This document shows positions 25,194 through 32,819 of a DNA stretch of 64,000 nucleotides, one piece after another (position 1 is the first letter of the stretch; each line of letters starts with the position of its first letter). Made by a program: the position numbers and the translations under genes. The DNA is taken from positions 620,001 through 684,000 of the forward strand of contig VAFM01000001.1 in the NCBI GenBank assembly GCA_005768725.1, written 5' to 3'. Under the pieces are notes generated by a model. The model did no database searches and had not been told where the DNA came from. It was given only the letters and a program-made list of their open reading frames with translations. This DNA comes from Blastochloris viridis (lineage in GTDB: Bacteria > Pseudomonadota > Alphaproteobacteria > UBA2136 > UBA6156).

Positions 25194-26690
25194 CTAAACC
25201 TTGAAGCGGCTCATTTCACTGGTCAGCTTGTTGCTTTCCTCGGCTACGCTGGATGCGGCTACGTTGGTTTCTTCGATACTAGCGTCTAACTGATTAACAC
25301 GGGTACGGAACTCATCCACGCTTGTTGAAATATTCGCCATGATGGATGCTTGCTGAACCATTGCATCCGCCACCTGCATCACGTCATCCCGTGCAGTCAC
25401 AATTTCATTGGAGATGCTATGAAGACCCTCCGATGTCTCAACCACGCTTCCTTCCAACTTATGTAAAACTTCTTCGATTTCATGAACAGATTTTGCGGTA
25501 CTTGCTGCAAGCTTACGAACCTCATCCGCAACTACGGCAAAACCGCGTCCCGCTTCACCAGCGCGGGCTGCTTCGATGGCGGCATTAAGAGCCAGAAGGT
25601 TGATTTGCTCAGAAATTGTATTGATGACTCCAGATGTTTCCGACACGCGCGCAGCCATTTCCTGCAGCGTCTGAATTGTCTGGTTAGCCGCAGAAGCCGA
25701 TTGCGAAATTCCTTCCAATCGTGCGCGTGTGGCAACCATCATCCCGTTAATTTTCTCGATCATTTGTGCAGCATTTTCAGAAGATTTAGAAATACCTCCA
25801 ATGTCGGTTTGCTGCTCGGCGCTAATCCTCCTGACTGTAACCGTACTGATTGCCATTTCCTCAGCCGCCGCGGCCATGGTCTGCGACGAGTACAAAACCT
25901 CGCGGATTGCGGAACTGATGTTGTCCAAAACAGTAGAAAGTCCTTTGGAAGCTTGGCCTATTTCATCGGCGCTCGCCACCTTGGGCCGGGTGCGGAAATC
26001 AAAGGTCAGCATGGTTTCGAATACACCCAACAAGTCGGCTATTCCACGATTTATGCTGCGCGTCACCATCAGGGCAAGCACACACATGGCCGTCAACGCC
26101 AGCACAACGACACCAATAAGCTTGTATATATAGATAAACAACGCGGTTCGCACATCATCAATATAAATACCGCTACCGATAATCCACCCCCACGGCTTGT
26201 AAGTCTTCACATAAGATATTTTTGGCTGGGGTATTTTTTCATCCCCTCTCGGCCACATATAGTCCACGAATCCAGCGCCATCACCCGCCTTAACGGCATC
26301 CACGAATGCAACGAAGACACGCTTACCGTTCGGATCGACAATTCCGGAGAGATCCTTCCCGTCCAGCTCCGGTTTCATCGGATGCATAATCATATGAGGT
26401 TTCATATCATTGATCCAAAAGTATTCCTTCTGGTCATAGCGCATACTCTTTAACGCCAAAAGAGCCGCTTTCTCGGCATCTTCCTTACTCATGTCTCCAG
26501 CTTCGACGCGCTGATCGTATTGCTCTACAAGGCTGACAGCCGCTTCGACAAGGTGTTGCGTTTTGATTTTACGAGACTCCAGCAAGTTATTATATTCCTG
26601 AATCAGACTGAAGACGAATACGATGAGGGTGGAGACAATGCCGAGGAACGCCAGCAGGTACAGGCGCGCTTTAATGCTGAAGTTGTTCAT
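25194..26690 (-). CDS. Methyl-accepting chemotaxis protein with Cache sensor
   Basis: A 498-residue transmembrane chemoreceptor. TM1 lies near residues 9-28. A periplasmic Cache-2 type domain follows (QKEYFWINDMKPHMIMHPM, DPNGKRVFVAFVDAVK, KTYKPWGWIIGSGIYIDDV), then TM2 near 188-210, a HAMP region and the signalling domain with the hairpin tip EQINLLALNAAIEAARAGEA. It should bind a small carboxylate-like ligand and control CheA. No pentapeptide tether for CheR/CheB is seen at the C-terminus. No che genes lie nearby. A second, soluble receptor gene lies upstream. Confidence 0.93.
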   Translation of the reverse strand: MNNFSIKARLYLLAFLGIVSTLIVFVFSLIQEYNNLLESRKIKTQHLVEAAVSLVEQYDQRVEAGDMSKEDAEKAALLALKSMRYDQKEYFWINDMKPHMIMHPMKPELDGKDLSGIVDPNGKRVFVAFVDAVKAGDGAGFVDYMWPRGDEKIPQPKISYVKTYKPWGWIIGSGIYIDDVRTALFIYIYKLIGVVVLALTAMCVLALMVTRSINRGIADLLGVFETMLTFDFRTRPKVASADEIGQASKGLSTVLDNISSAIREVLYSSQTMAAAAEEMAISTVTVRRISAEQQTDIGGISKSSENAAQMIEKINGMMVATRARLEGISQSASAANQTIQTLQEMAARVSETSGVINTISEQINLLALNAAIEAARAGEAGRGFAVVADEVRKLAASTAKSVHEIEEVLHKLEGSVVETSEGLHSISNEIVTARDDVMQVADAMVQQASIMANISTSVDEFRTRVNQLDASIEETNVAASSVAEESNKLTSEMSRFKV

Positions 26691-26878
26691 GTGTATTCTT
26701 AATTGAGTATTTTTATTATTTACTTGTTGTTGACTATACTACATGGCAACTCGCTTGGCTGTGGTTTGCATGCACGCTTAGCAAGTTTTTGTGATGTTTG
26801 TATAGACTAAATTATGTTGCTTGAATTTGACTTAATCCCTTGCAAAACTCCGTATAACGATACACGTTAGAGAACATT

Positions 26879-27076
26879 TTAGACTCCACTTTCTGTTTTT
26901 CTCAATTTTTCTTCCATCTCCTTTAGTTGAACCTTCATAACTTCCAGATATGCTGTTAATTTGGCCTGCCCACCTTCGAGAGCCGATATATTGGCCTTCA
27001 ACTGACTGACATAAAGCAATAGAACATCTTTATCTGGAGTGGTTTTCCCATCACCTGAAACAAACTTTTGAGCCAT
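26879..27076 (-). CDS. Small coiled-coil protein
   Basis: The 65-residue protein is almost entirely helical with heptad-like spacing (LLLYVSQLKANISALEGGQA, VQLKEMEEKLRKTES). It starts 19 bases after the soluble chemoreceptor gene and is likely co-transcribed with it. It could be a partner of the receptor. No family is recognised. Confidence 0.45.
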   Translation of the reverse strand: MAQKFVSGDGKTTPDKDVLLLYVSQLKANISALEGGQAKLTAYLEVMKVQLKEMEEKLRKTESGV

Positions 27077-27095
27077 GGTATTAATTCAAATTCTA

Positions 27096-28358
27096 CTATG
27101 AGTTCACCATGTTCGTAAGAGCCGACATATTGTTGGAAATTTCGTTAGTTACTGCGGACTGTTCCTCAATCGCAGCCATCACGGAATTAGTGTTATCCGC
27201 AGTTTCCTGCACCACATCACGGATTTTAGAGAGTCCTGACGAAACCTCATGCGAGAGGCTTTGAATATTCCTTATCTCCTCACTGATTGTCGTGGTGGAG
27301 TTTCCCGTTTGGGCCGCCAGCTTTTTCACTTCATCTGCTACCACCGAGAAACCACGTCCGGCATCTCCGGCACGCGCAGCTTCAATCGCGGCGTTCAATG
27401 CCAACAGATTGATTTGCCCAGAAATAGCTTCAATCAGTCCCACCAGGTTTCCCATGTTGGCCGTAGCAGCAACCATGGTCTGCATAGCGCTGTCAGCAGC
27501 CTGGGTCTGTTCAGAGACAAGCTGCACGGAATCGCGGGTATAGCCCATGCTTTTAGCAATCTCCCCGATGGAACCCGATAGTTCATGCGTGGCCGTCGCT
27601 ACGTTGTTGGTGATTTCGGTGGTCTGTTGGGCGATATACTTTTGGTGAGTAATATCGGTAGCATATTTCACCACCTGGAAAGGCTTACCATTGCTCCCGA
27701 ATATAGGATTATAGCTGGCTTTAATCCAAACTAATTCGCCATTCTTATTGATGCGTTGGAACTCTCCCATCTGGAATTCTCCACGACCTAAAGCTATCCA
27801 AAAATCTTCATAAGCCTTGCTATGACCATATCCATTCTCAACAAACATACGGTGGTGCTTACCTTTGATTTCATCCAATGAATAACCCATGGCTATCAAA
27901 AAATTGGCGTTTGCCTCGATGATCGTTCCATCCAGCTTAAAACTGATAACGGCTTGCGTACGGTCAAGAGCTTCCTTCATTTTAACCATTTTGATCGTTA
28001 CATCCGTCGCAATCTTGATGACCTTATAAGGCTGATTTCTCCCGTCAAGAATGGGATTATAGGTGGCTTCGATGAACACTTCCCGCCCGCCCTTGCCAAT
28101 ACGCTTATATTGGGCGCTCAGGTATTGGCCACGGTTCAGTTCTTGCCAAAATGTCCGGTATTCATCGCTCTTCACAAACTCAGCATCCACAAACATGCTG
28201 TGGTGCTTTCCGACAACCTCCGGCAGGGAGTACCCCAATGCATTTAAGAAATTTTGATTAGCCCAGAGGATTTTCCCCTGCATATCAAAATGAATAACTG
28301 CCGCAGAGCGGTCTAAGGCTGCATTCAGCCCAAATACATCACGGGTTTTAGCGAACAT
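27096..28358 (-). CDS. Soluble PAS-PAS chemoreceptor (BdlA/Aer2-like layout)
   Basis: This 420-residue protein has no membrane segment. Two PAS domains are followed by PAC segments (about residues 10-125 and 130-245; each has the pattern NFL-ALGYSL-E--GKHH-MFV and TYNPI/SYNPI). A methyl-accepting signalling domain follows, with GQINLLALNAAIEAARAGDA near residues 305-325. This layout matches BdlA-type cytoplasmic receptors that respond to redox state or link to biofilm dispersal. The start lies about 70 bases from the structured RNA candidate at 28401-28596. Confidence 0.92.
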   Translation of the reverse strand: MFAKTRDVFGLNAALDRSAAVIHFDMQGKILWANQNFLNALGYSLPEVVGKHHSMFVDAEFVKSDEYRTFWQELNRGQYLSAQYKRIGKGGREVFIEATYNPILDGRNQPYKVIKIATDVTIKMVKMKEALDRTQAVISFKLDGTIIEANANFLIAMGYSLDEIKGKHHRMFVENGYGHSKAYEDFWIALGRGEFQMGEFQRINKNGELVWIKASYNPIFGSNGKPFQVVKYATDITHQKYIAQQTTEITNNVATATHELSGSIGEIAKSMGYTRDSVQLVSEQTQAADSAMQTMVAATANMGNLVGLIEAISGQINLLALNAAIEAARAGDAGRGFSVVADEVKKLAAQTGNSTTTISEEIRNIQSLSHEVSSGLSKIRDVVQETADNTNSVMAAIEEQSAVTNEISNNMSALTNMVNS

Positions 28359-28400
28359 CAGAGGGGCCTCTCGTCCTTGTTTTTATTGATAACAACGATA

Positions 28401-28596
28401 GGCCACGCAGTCATAGGCTGGTGACCGGGAGTTTACAACCATCACTTAGAATGGCGCAGCCCAGTTTGGGTTCGCACCTTGGACATCAGGACTGCCTCCC
28501 GGTCGCAAGGACGCGGAAAGCAGCATGTTGTTTGACGAGCGGTGCCCCGCTCGCTAAGTGAAAGGGTTGTAAAGCCCTTACTACGGTCTCCCGTAG
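28401..28596. ncRNA. Candidate structured RNA with pseudoknot, orientation unknown
   Basis: The 447-base gap 28359-28805 holds a dense set of complementary segments. GACCGGGAG (28423-28431) pairs with CTCCCGGTC (28496-28504). The adjacent TTTACAACC (28432-28440) and CACTTAG (28443-28449) pair with GGTTGTAAA (28565-28573) and CTAAGTG (28554-28560). The two helices interleave, so together they make a pseudoknot. Local hairpins are CGAGCGG-TGCC-CCGCTCG (28536-28553) and CTACGG-TCTC-CCGTAG (28581-28596). It could be a leader of the PAS chemoreceptor (minus strand), of the ATPase gene at 28806 (plus strand), or an independent RNA. No known family was recognised. Confidence 0.5.
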
Positions 28597-28805
28597 CAAC
28601 ATCACCTTAAAGACGGCTAGTTGAACAGTCAACGGATTGAAATGCAAAATAGACTCTGTTTATCTTATTGTGGCTTAGTCAAAAGTTACTCTTGCAATAA
28701 AAATGTAAGGTTTTACTGCTGATATATTACGGAGCATCTTAACGATAACGCCGTTTAGGTGTAGGCTTTCTCAAATTTTAACAGAGGCATACGAGGCTCT
28801 CCTCT

Positions 28806-31439
28806 ATGAATACCGCGAATCCCATCGTATCAGCCAGTGCAGAGCTTACCGAGGCAGATATCCTTGCTCAGCTTATCCAATGGGCTGCAGGCCGCCCTCT
28901 GTGGCAGCAGGATGCCCTTCGCCGCCTTTGCCAAATAGATGCCTTAACGGAAGAGGACTTGAACGCCGTTTACGGGCTTTGCAAAGACCCCACCTTGCCT
29001 TGCCTGCCGGTGAAAGCCGAGCATTTAAGCGACCCAACTGCCTCCCATAAAAAAGTGCATTTGAAGAAGGTCTGCGAGGTTAACAACGTCAATGCTTTGG
29101 CGGAAAACCAAGACCTGCTTTTTGCTCCAAAGGGGCTGACCGTTATTTATGGCGACAATGGATCGGGAAAATCGGGCTACACCCGCATCCTTAAGCAAGT
29201 TTGCCGGGCGCGGGTGCGGCGAAACGAAAACGTCCTGGGCAATATCTACAAGGACGGCGGTATTCCCTCACAGGCAAAAATCGGATTTTCGGTGAATGAC
29301 CAAAACCAAGAGGTAACCTGGCTCAAGGATTCGGCCCCACCACCGGCCCTTTCTGCCGTAAGCGTATTCGACTCCGCCACCGCCAGCATTCACGTTGACG
29401 AAACCAACAACGTGGCTTATGTCCCCTATCCGATGGAACTTCTGCGCCGGTTGGTGCAGGTAACGCAGGATGTAAAATCCAAGCTGCAAGCGGAAATCGA
29501 CCTTCTGGAAAAACAAACGCCAGCGTTCCTCAAAAATCCGCCCTGCAGCGTAGATAGCCCCACCGGCAAATTGGTGCGTAGCCTCAAGGGAAACATCGTG
29601 GACGTGGCTGTAGAATCGCTGGCAACCATCAGCGAAGATGAAAAGAAGCGGCTGGAAACCCTCAAAGTAGACTTGGCAACTGACCCTGCAAAGCTTCAGG
29701 CCCAGCTCCAAGCCAAAAAGACCAAACTGGAGAAGATTGAAAGCCGGATCGCCATGATGGCTTCGGCCATTACCGATCAGCAGGCTACGGAATTCAACGC
29801 GCTCCAGAAAACCTACGCCGACCTGCACGAAGCCGCCAAAGCTACCGCGGGGAATCTGTTTAAAGATGAGCCTCTCCCTAACGTAGGCGGAGATGTATGG
29901 AAGGCCCTGTGGACGGCAGCATCCCGCTATTCCCAGACCGTATATCCGGGGCACCCATTCCCGGTAACAGCCGATGGCGCTCACTGCCCTCTGTGCCAAC
30001 AGGCCCTCGATGCCGCAGCGGCAGACCGGCTCCAACGCTTCCAAAAGTTTATCACCAATGATGTAAAACAACGTGAGCAAAAGGCGTTTTCAGACTACCA
30101 GGCACGTTTGGCTATTCTCAAATCTGCCGAAGGTACCATTGAGAACCTCCGCGCTCTTGTGACTATGATCACCACGGAATTCGACCTGCCAGAAGCAGCC
30201 CAAGAGGTTCGGTGTTTTATCCTGCAGGCTAAATGGCGGCTGAGGGCGATTCTACGACATCAGGCAGCATTGCCACCCATGCCCGTTTGGACGTCTACCC
30301 TTATTCAGGCGGAAGCCACAGCCCTTCAAAAGCGCATAGACGACCTCACGGCCAAAGATGCGGTAGAGAAACGGCAAAAACTGGTGCTGGAGAAAAATGC
30401 CCTAGATGACCGGATGTGGCTGGCTGGTGTGAAAGCTGATGTTTTGGCTGAGATTGCCCGTAAAAAACAAATAGACGCTCTGGAAGGGCTGAAAAAACAA
30501 ACGGACTCCGCACCCATTACCCGCAAAAGCACGGAAATGTCGGAAGCCCTGGTGACCAACGCGCTTAAATCTCGGTTTGCCAAAGAGGTAAACGAGATGA
30601 AACTGGCTGGCCTTGCCGTTGAACTGCGGCAGGAGCGTTCGGTTGGTGGTGCCCCCCAATTCAAAGTAGCCCTCATCCAACGCCCGTCACAAACCGTTGG
30701 TTCGATTCTGAGCGAGGGTGAGTTCCGTTGCATTGCCTTGGCAGCCTTTATGGCAGAGCAAGCCACAGCGCACAGCCAGTCAGGGATTGTGTTTGACGAC
30801 CCGGTGTCATCCCTCGATCACGTTCACCGCGAGGCTGTTGCCCTGCGTCTGGCCAAAGAGGCTATTAACCGGCAAGTAGTCGTCTTTACCCACGATATCG
30901 CCTTCCTCTTCTACCTTAATCAGGCGGCAAAAGAGCTGGGGGCCGAAATCATCTATCGCCACATTACCAAGCGCCCTGATTCCAGCGCCACCGGCCTATG
31001 CCACAATAACGCACCGCCAAAGGCACAGCCGGTGGACAAGCGGATTGAATCTTTGCAGGCGGCTTTGGATGGGAAGAAGTTCCACTACGACAACGGCAAC
31101 ACAGCCGAATGGGAGCGGGCGGTACGCGAGTTGAGCGACGACCTTCGCTTTACTTGGGAACGGGCCGTGGAAGATGTAGTGGGCGAAGTTACCTCACGCT
31201 TCGCCAACAAGGTAAAAACTCCTGGTCTCGTAAGGCTTACCGCTGTGACCATGGATGATTGCAAAACCATGCGGGAATCCTTTGCGCGCTGCTCCGAGTG
31301 GCTGCACAGCCCCGGAGCATCGCTTAATCCTACACTTCCCTCAGCGCAGGATATGCAAAATGAAATTGATGCTCTGCGGGCCTGGTACACCAACCTCCGT
31401 GAAAGGCAGGGTAAAATCAAAATTACGGATATCGTCTAG
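28806..31439 (+). CDS. AAA_13-type ATPase with zinc hook, PrrC/RloC-like candidate defence protein
   Basis: An 877-residue ABC-type ATPase with a split P-loop domain. Walker A GDNGSGKS is at 116-123, followed by long coiled-coil-like helices around a CPLC zinc-hook motif (394-397). The ABC signature LSEGE is at 635-639, Walker B IVFDDPVSSLDH at about 661-672, and the His switch FTHDI follows. The last 120 residues form a separate domain with Arg781/Glu789 (LRFTWERAVEDVV) and His834 (SEWLHSPG), reminiscent of the Arg-Glu-His anticodon nuclease site of PrrC/RloC. The stop is 2 bases from the converging o-spanin stop. It is probably prophage-borne and anti-phage. The nuclease assignment is inference. 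Confidence 0.75.
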   Translation: MNTANPIVSASAELTEADILAQLIQWAAGRPLWQQDALRRLCQIDALTEEDLNAVYGLCKDPTLPCLPVKAEHLSDPTASHKKVHLKKVCEVNNVNALAENQDLLFAPKGLTVIYGDNGSGKSGYTRILKQVCRARVRRNENVLGNIYKDGGIPSQAKIGFSVNDQNQEVTWLKDSAPPPALSAVSVFDSATASIHVDETNNVAYVPYPMELLRRLVQVTQDVKSKLQAEIDLLEKQTPAFLKNPPCSVDSPTGKLVRSLKGNIVDVAVESLATISEDEKKRLETLKVDLATDPAKLQAQLQAKKTKLEKIESRIAMMASAITDQQATEFNALQKTYADLHEAAKATAGNLFKDEPLPNVGGDVWKALWTAASRYSQTVYPGHPFPVTADGAHCPLCQQALDAAAADRLQRFQKFITNDVKQREQKAFSDYQARLAILKSAEGTIENLRALVTMITTEFDLPEAAQEVRCFILQAKWRLRAILRHQAALPPMPVWTSTLIQAEATALQKRIDDLTAKDAVEKRQKLVLEKNALDDRMWLAGVKADVLAEIARKKQIDALEGLKKQTDSAPITRKSTEMSEALVTNALKSRFAKEVNEMKLAGLAVELRQERSVGGAPQFKVALIQRPSQTVGSILSEGEFRCIALAAFMAEQATAHSQSGIVFDDPVSSLDHVHREAVALRLAKEAINRQVVVFTHDIAFLFYLNQAAKELGAEIIYRHITKRPDSSATGLCHNNAPPKAQPVDKRIESLQAALDGKKFHYDNGNTAEWERAVRELSDDLRFTWERAVEDVVGEVTSRFANKVKTPGLVRLTAVTMDDCKTMRESFARCSEWLHSPGASLNPTLPSAQDMQNEIDALRAWYTNLRERQGKIKITDIV

Positions 31440-31441
31440 TT

Positions 31442-31678
31442 TCACCGACACGATTGCCGTAATTGCACCCGCAGCAGGCCATAATCCTGCACTGCCACAG
31501 GAAAGGCTGCATCTGCCGGTGCGGCCTCTATTTCGTCGGCCAGCTTAGACTGAAACTCCCGGTTATATGTCCGCACCGGCGGGCACACGGCAGTAGGGTC
31601 AAAACTCGCCCCGGCGCAGGCGGTCAACAAGCTCAGGGCGAGTGCGAGGAGCATCCAGCGTTGCACGGAGTTGGGCAT
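31442..31678 (-). CDS. Rz1-like outer-membrane spanin lipoprotein
   Basis: This 78-residue protein has a lipoprotein signal with lipobox LLTAC (Cys21). Its first part overlaps the end of the i-spanin gene in another frame (31599-31678), the classic Rz/Rz1 arrangement. The mature part contains two more Cys (AVCPPVR, RQSCR). It would be anchored in the outer membrane and bridge to the i-spanin to disrupt the envelope at the end of lysis. It is the last gene of the late operon. Confidence 0.75.
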   Translation of the reverse strand: MPNSVQRWMLLALALSLLTACAGASFDPTAVCPPVRTYNREFQSKLADEIEAAPADAAFPVAVQDYGLLRVQLRQSCR

Positions 31679-31838
31679 CTTTTACCTCCACTATTTTCTT
31701 CAATTGATCGGCACGTTCCGCGCTGCGGCCTGTCTGGCGTGCGCCCAACAGGATCGCCAGCACGGAAAACAATGCTGCGCCCCAGCCAAGGAAACGTAGC
31801 AGGTTGCTGATAAGCCAGTTGGACAGGATGGAGGACAT
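31599..31838 (-). CDS. Rz-like inner-membrane spanin
   Basis: The 79-residue protein has an N-terminal membrane helix (LRFLGWGAALFSVLAILLGA) and a charged coiled-coil tail (SAERADQLKKIVEVKDAQLR). It is shorter than lambda Rz. Its start overlaps the endolysin stop (TGATG), and its end encloses the start of the o-spanin gene. Its first 52 residues are nearly the same as the N-terminus of the RTX protein at 17850-20033. Confidence 0.75.
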   Translation of the reverse strand: MSSILSNWLISNLLRFLGWGAALFSVLAILLGARQTGRSAERADQLKKIVEVKDAQLRATLDAPRTRPELVDRLRRGEF

Positions 31839-32497
31839 CAGCGCAGCCCTTTCCGGCGGTCATCAATCCGTGCCCAGAGCATCACGGCAATGCCGGTCAG
31901 GGTTACGCCCAGCAAAATCCACTTAGCGGCATCCAAGTACGGGGCTATCTCCAACAAGGCCGTAGTCGCAGGTTCCAAGGTTTCCTGCACGGCTTCAATG
32001 GCCCCCGCCCCCACGGTGCCCATGGTGGCTACCTGCCCGGCCTTGACCGTGCGGCTGGTTTGCAGATTGCCCTGTTTGGGCTCCACTCCCGCCAGCACCA
32101 GCGCTTTGGTGATTTCGGTATCGGTGTAGGGCTGCTGGCCGTTCTCGTGAAAGATGATGGCCTCCACGAGCGGCTTCAACTGGTCAAAGCGGTGCAAGTC
32201 CAGCTTCTCGCCCGCGGCAATGCCGGTTTCCTGCTCCACCGACACGATGTAGGCGGCGGTGTTATTCTCACGCTTGGGAGCCCAGCGGTTGATGATGCCC
32301 CGGATAGTGCAGATGCCGTATTTGTCCTGATAGGTAATCAGGGTACGAGCTAAGGCACGGATACCGTAGGTGGCCGACTTGAACACAAAAAAAGCGGCAT
32401 CTGTCTGCCGCTCTGCCAACCCCTGCCAAGGGTCTTTCGATTTTCGGATATTGCCGGGGTTATGGTTGCGAATACCTCGCGGTTGGGTTGTTGCCAT
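31838..32497 (-). CDS. Membrane-anchored endolysin with NPGNIR domain
   Basis: A 219-residue protein. The N-terminal 150 residues carry HNPGNIRKSKDPWQG, FFVFKSATYGIRALARTL and a second block TYQDKYGICTIRGIINRWAP, as in small phage muramidase-like proteins. A C-terminal membrane helix (KWILLGVTLTGIAVMLWARI, about 187-206) and the tail RRKGLR follow. The C-terminal anchor is unusual for an endolysin and may keep it inactive until the membrane is depolarised. The ribosome site GGAGAG lies before the ATG. The gene belongs to the lysis cassette. Confidence 0.75.
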   Translation of the reverse strand: MATTQPRGIRNHNPGNIRKSKDPWQGLAERQTDAAFFVFKSATYGIRALARTLITYQDKYGICTIRGIINRWAPKRENNTAAYIVSVEQETGIAAGEKLDLHRFDQLKPLVEAIIFHENGQQPYTDTEITKALVLAGVEPKQGNLQTSRTVKAGQVATMGTVGAGAIEAVQETLEPATTALLEIAPYLDAAKWILLGVTLTGIAVMLWARIDDRRKGLR

Positions 32498-32508
32498 CGT
32501 CTCTCTCC

Positions 32509-32802
32509 TTATTTTGTGGTGAATTGAAATCCTGCCTTGGCCGCCACACCGGCCAGAAGCAGTACAAGAATCCCCACCGTCACCCAGCGGATGAAGGTGC
32601 GGAATGCCTCCTGTTTGGCTGTCCGCATGGCCGACAGCAGGTCGCGTAAATCGCGCACGTCTGCTGCGGCATTCTCGTCATTAAGGCCAACCTCATACAG
32701 TGCCTTGCGGGCGCCACGGCAGGCGGCCTGTTCCAGCAGCGCCTCAAACTCCGGGCGCGGCAACGCGACAAAGTCGCCCTGACGGGCTTTGCTCTTGCTC
32801 AT
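32509..32802 (-). CDS. Small phage membrane protein, holin candidate
   Basis: This 97-residue protein has a soluble helical N-terminus (FEALLEQAACRGARKALYEV, DVRDLRDLLSAMRTAKQEAF) and one C-terminal membrane helix (WVTVGILVLLLAGVAAKAGF). It directly precedes the endolysin in the late operon. One membrane span fits a class III-type holin or an auxiliary lysis protein. No antiholin start is obvious. Confidence 0.55.
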   Translation of the reverse strand: MSKSKARQGDFVALPRPEFEALLEQAACRGARKALYEVGLNDENAAADVRDLRDLLSAMRTAKQEAFRTFIRWVTVGILVLLLAGVAAKAGFQFTTK

Positions 32803-32819
32803 AATGGATTATCCTTTGG

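Noticed and set aside
28560..28580. GGGTTGTAAAGC resembles a conserved 16S rRNA segment
   Set aside because: No other 16S sequence is nearby. The match is short and explained by the helix in the RNA candidate.
28359..28620. c-di-GMP or tmRNA/RNase P type RNA near the chemoreceptor
   Set aside because: The conserved core motifs of these families were looked for on both strands and not found.
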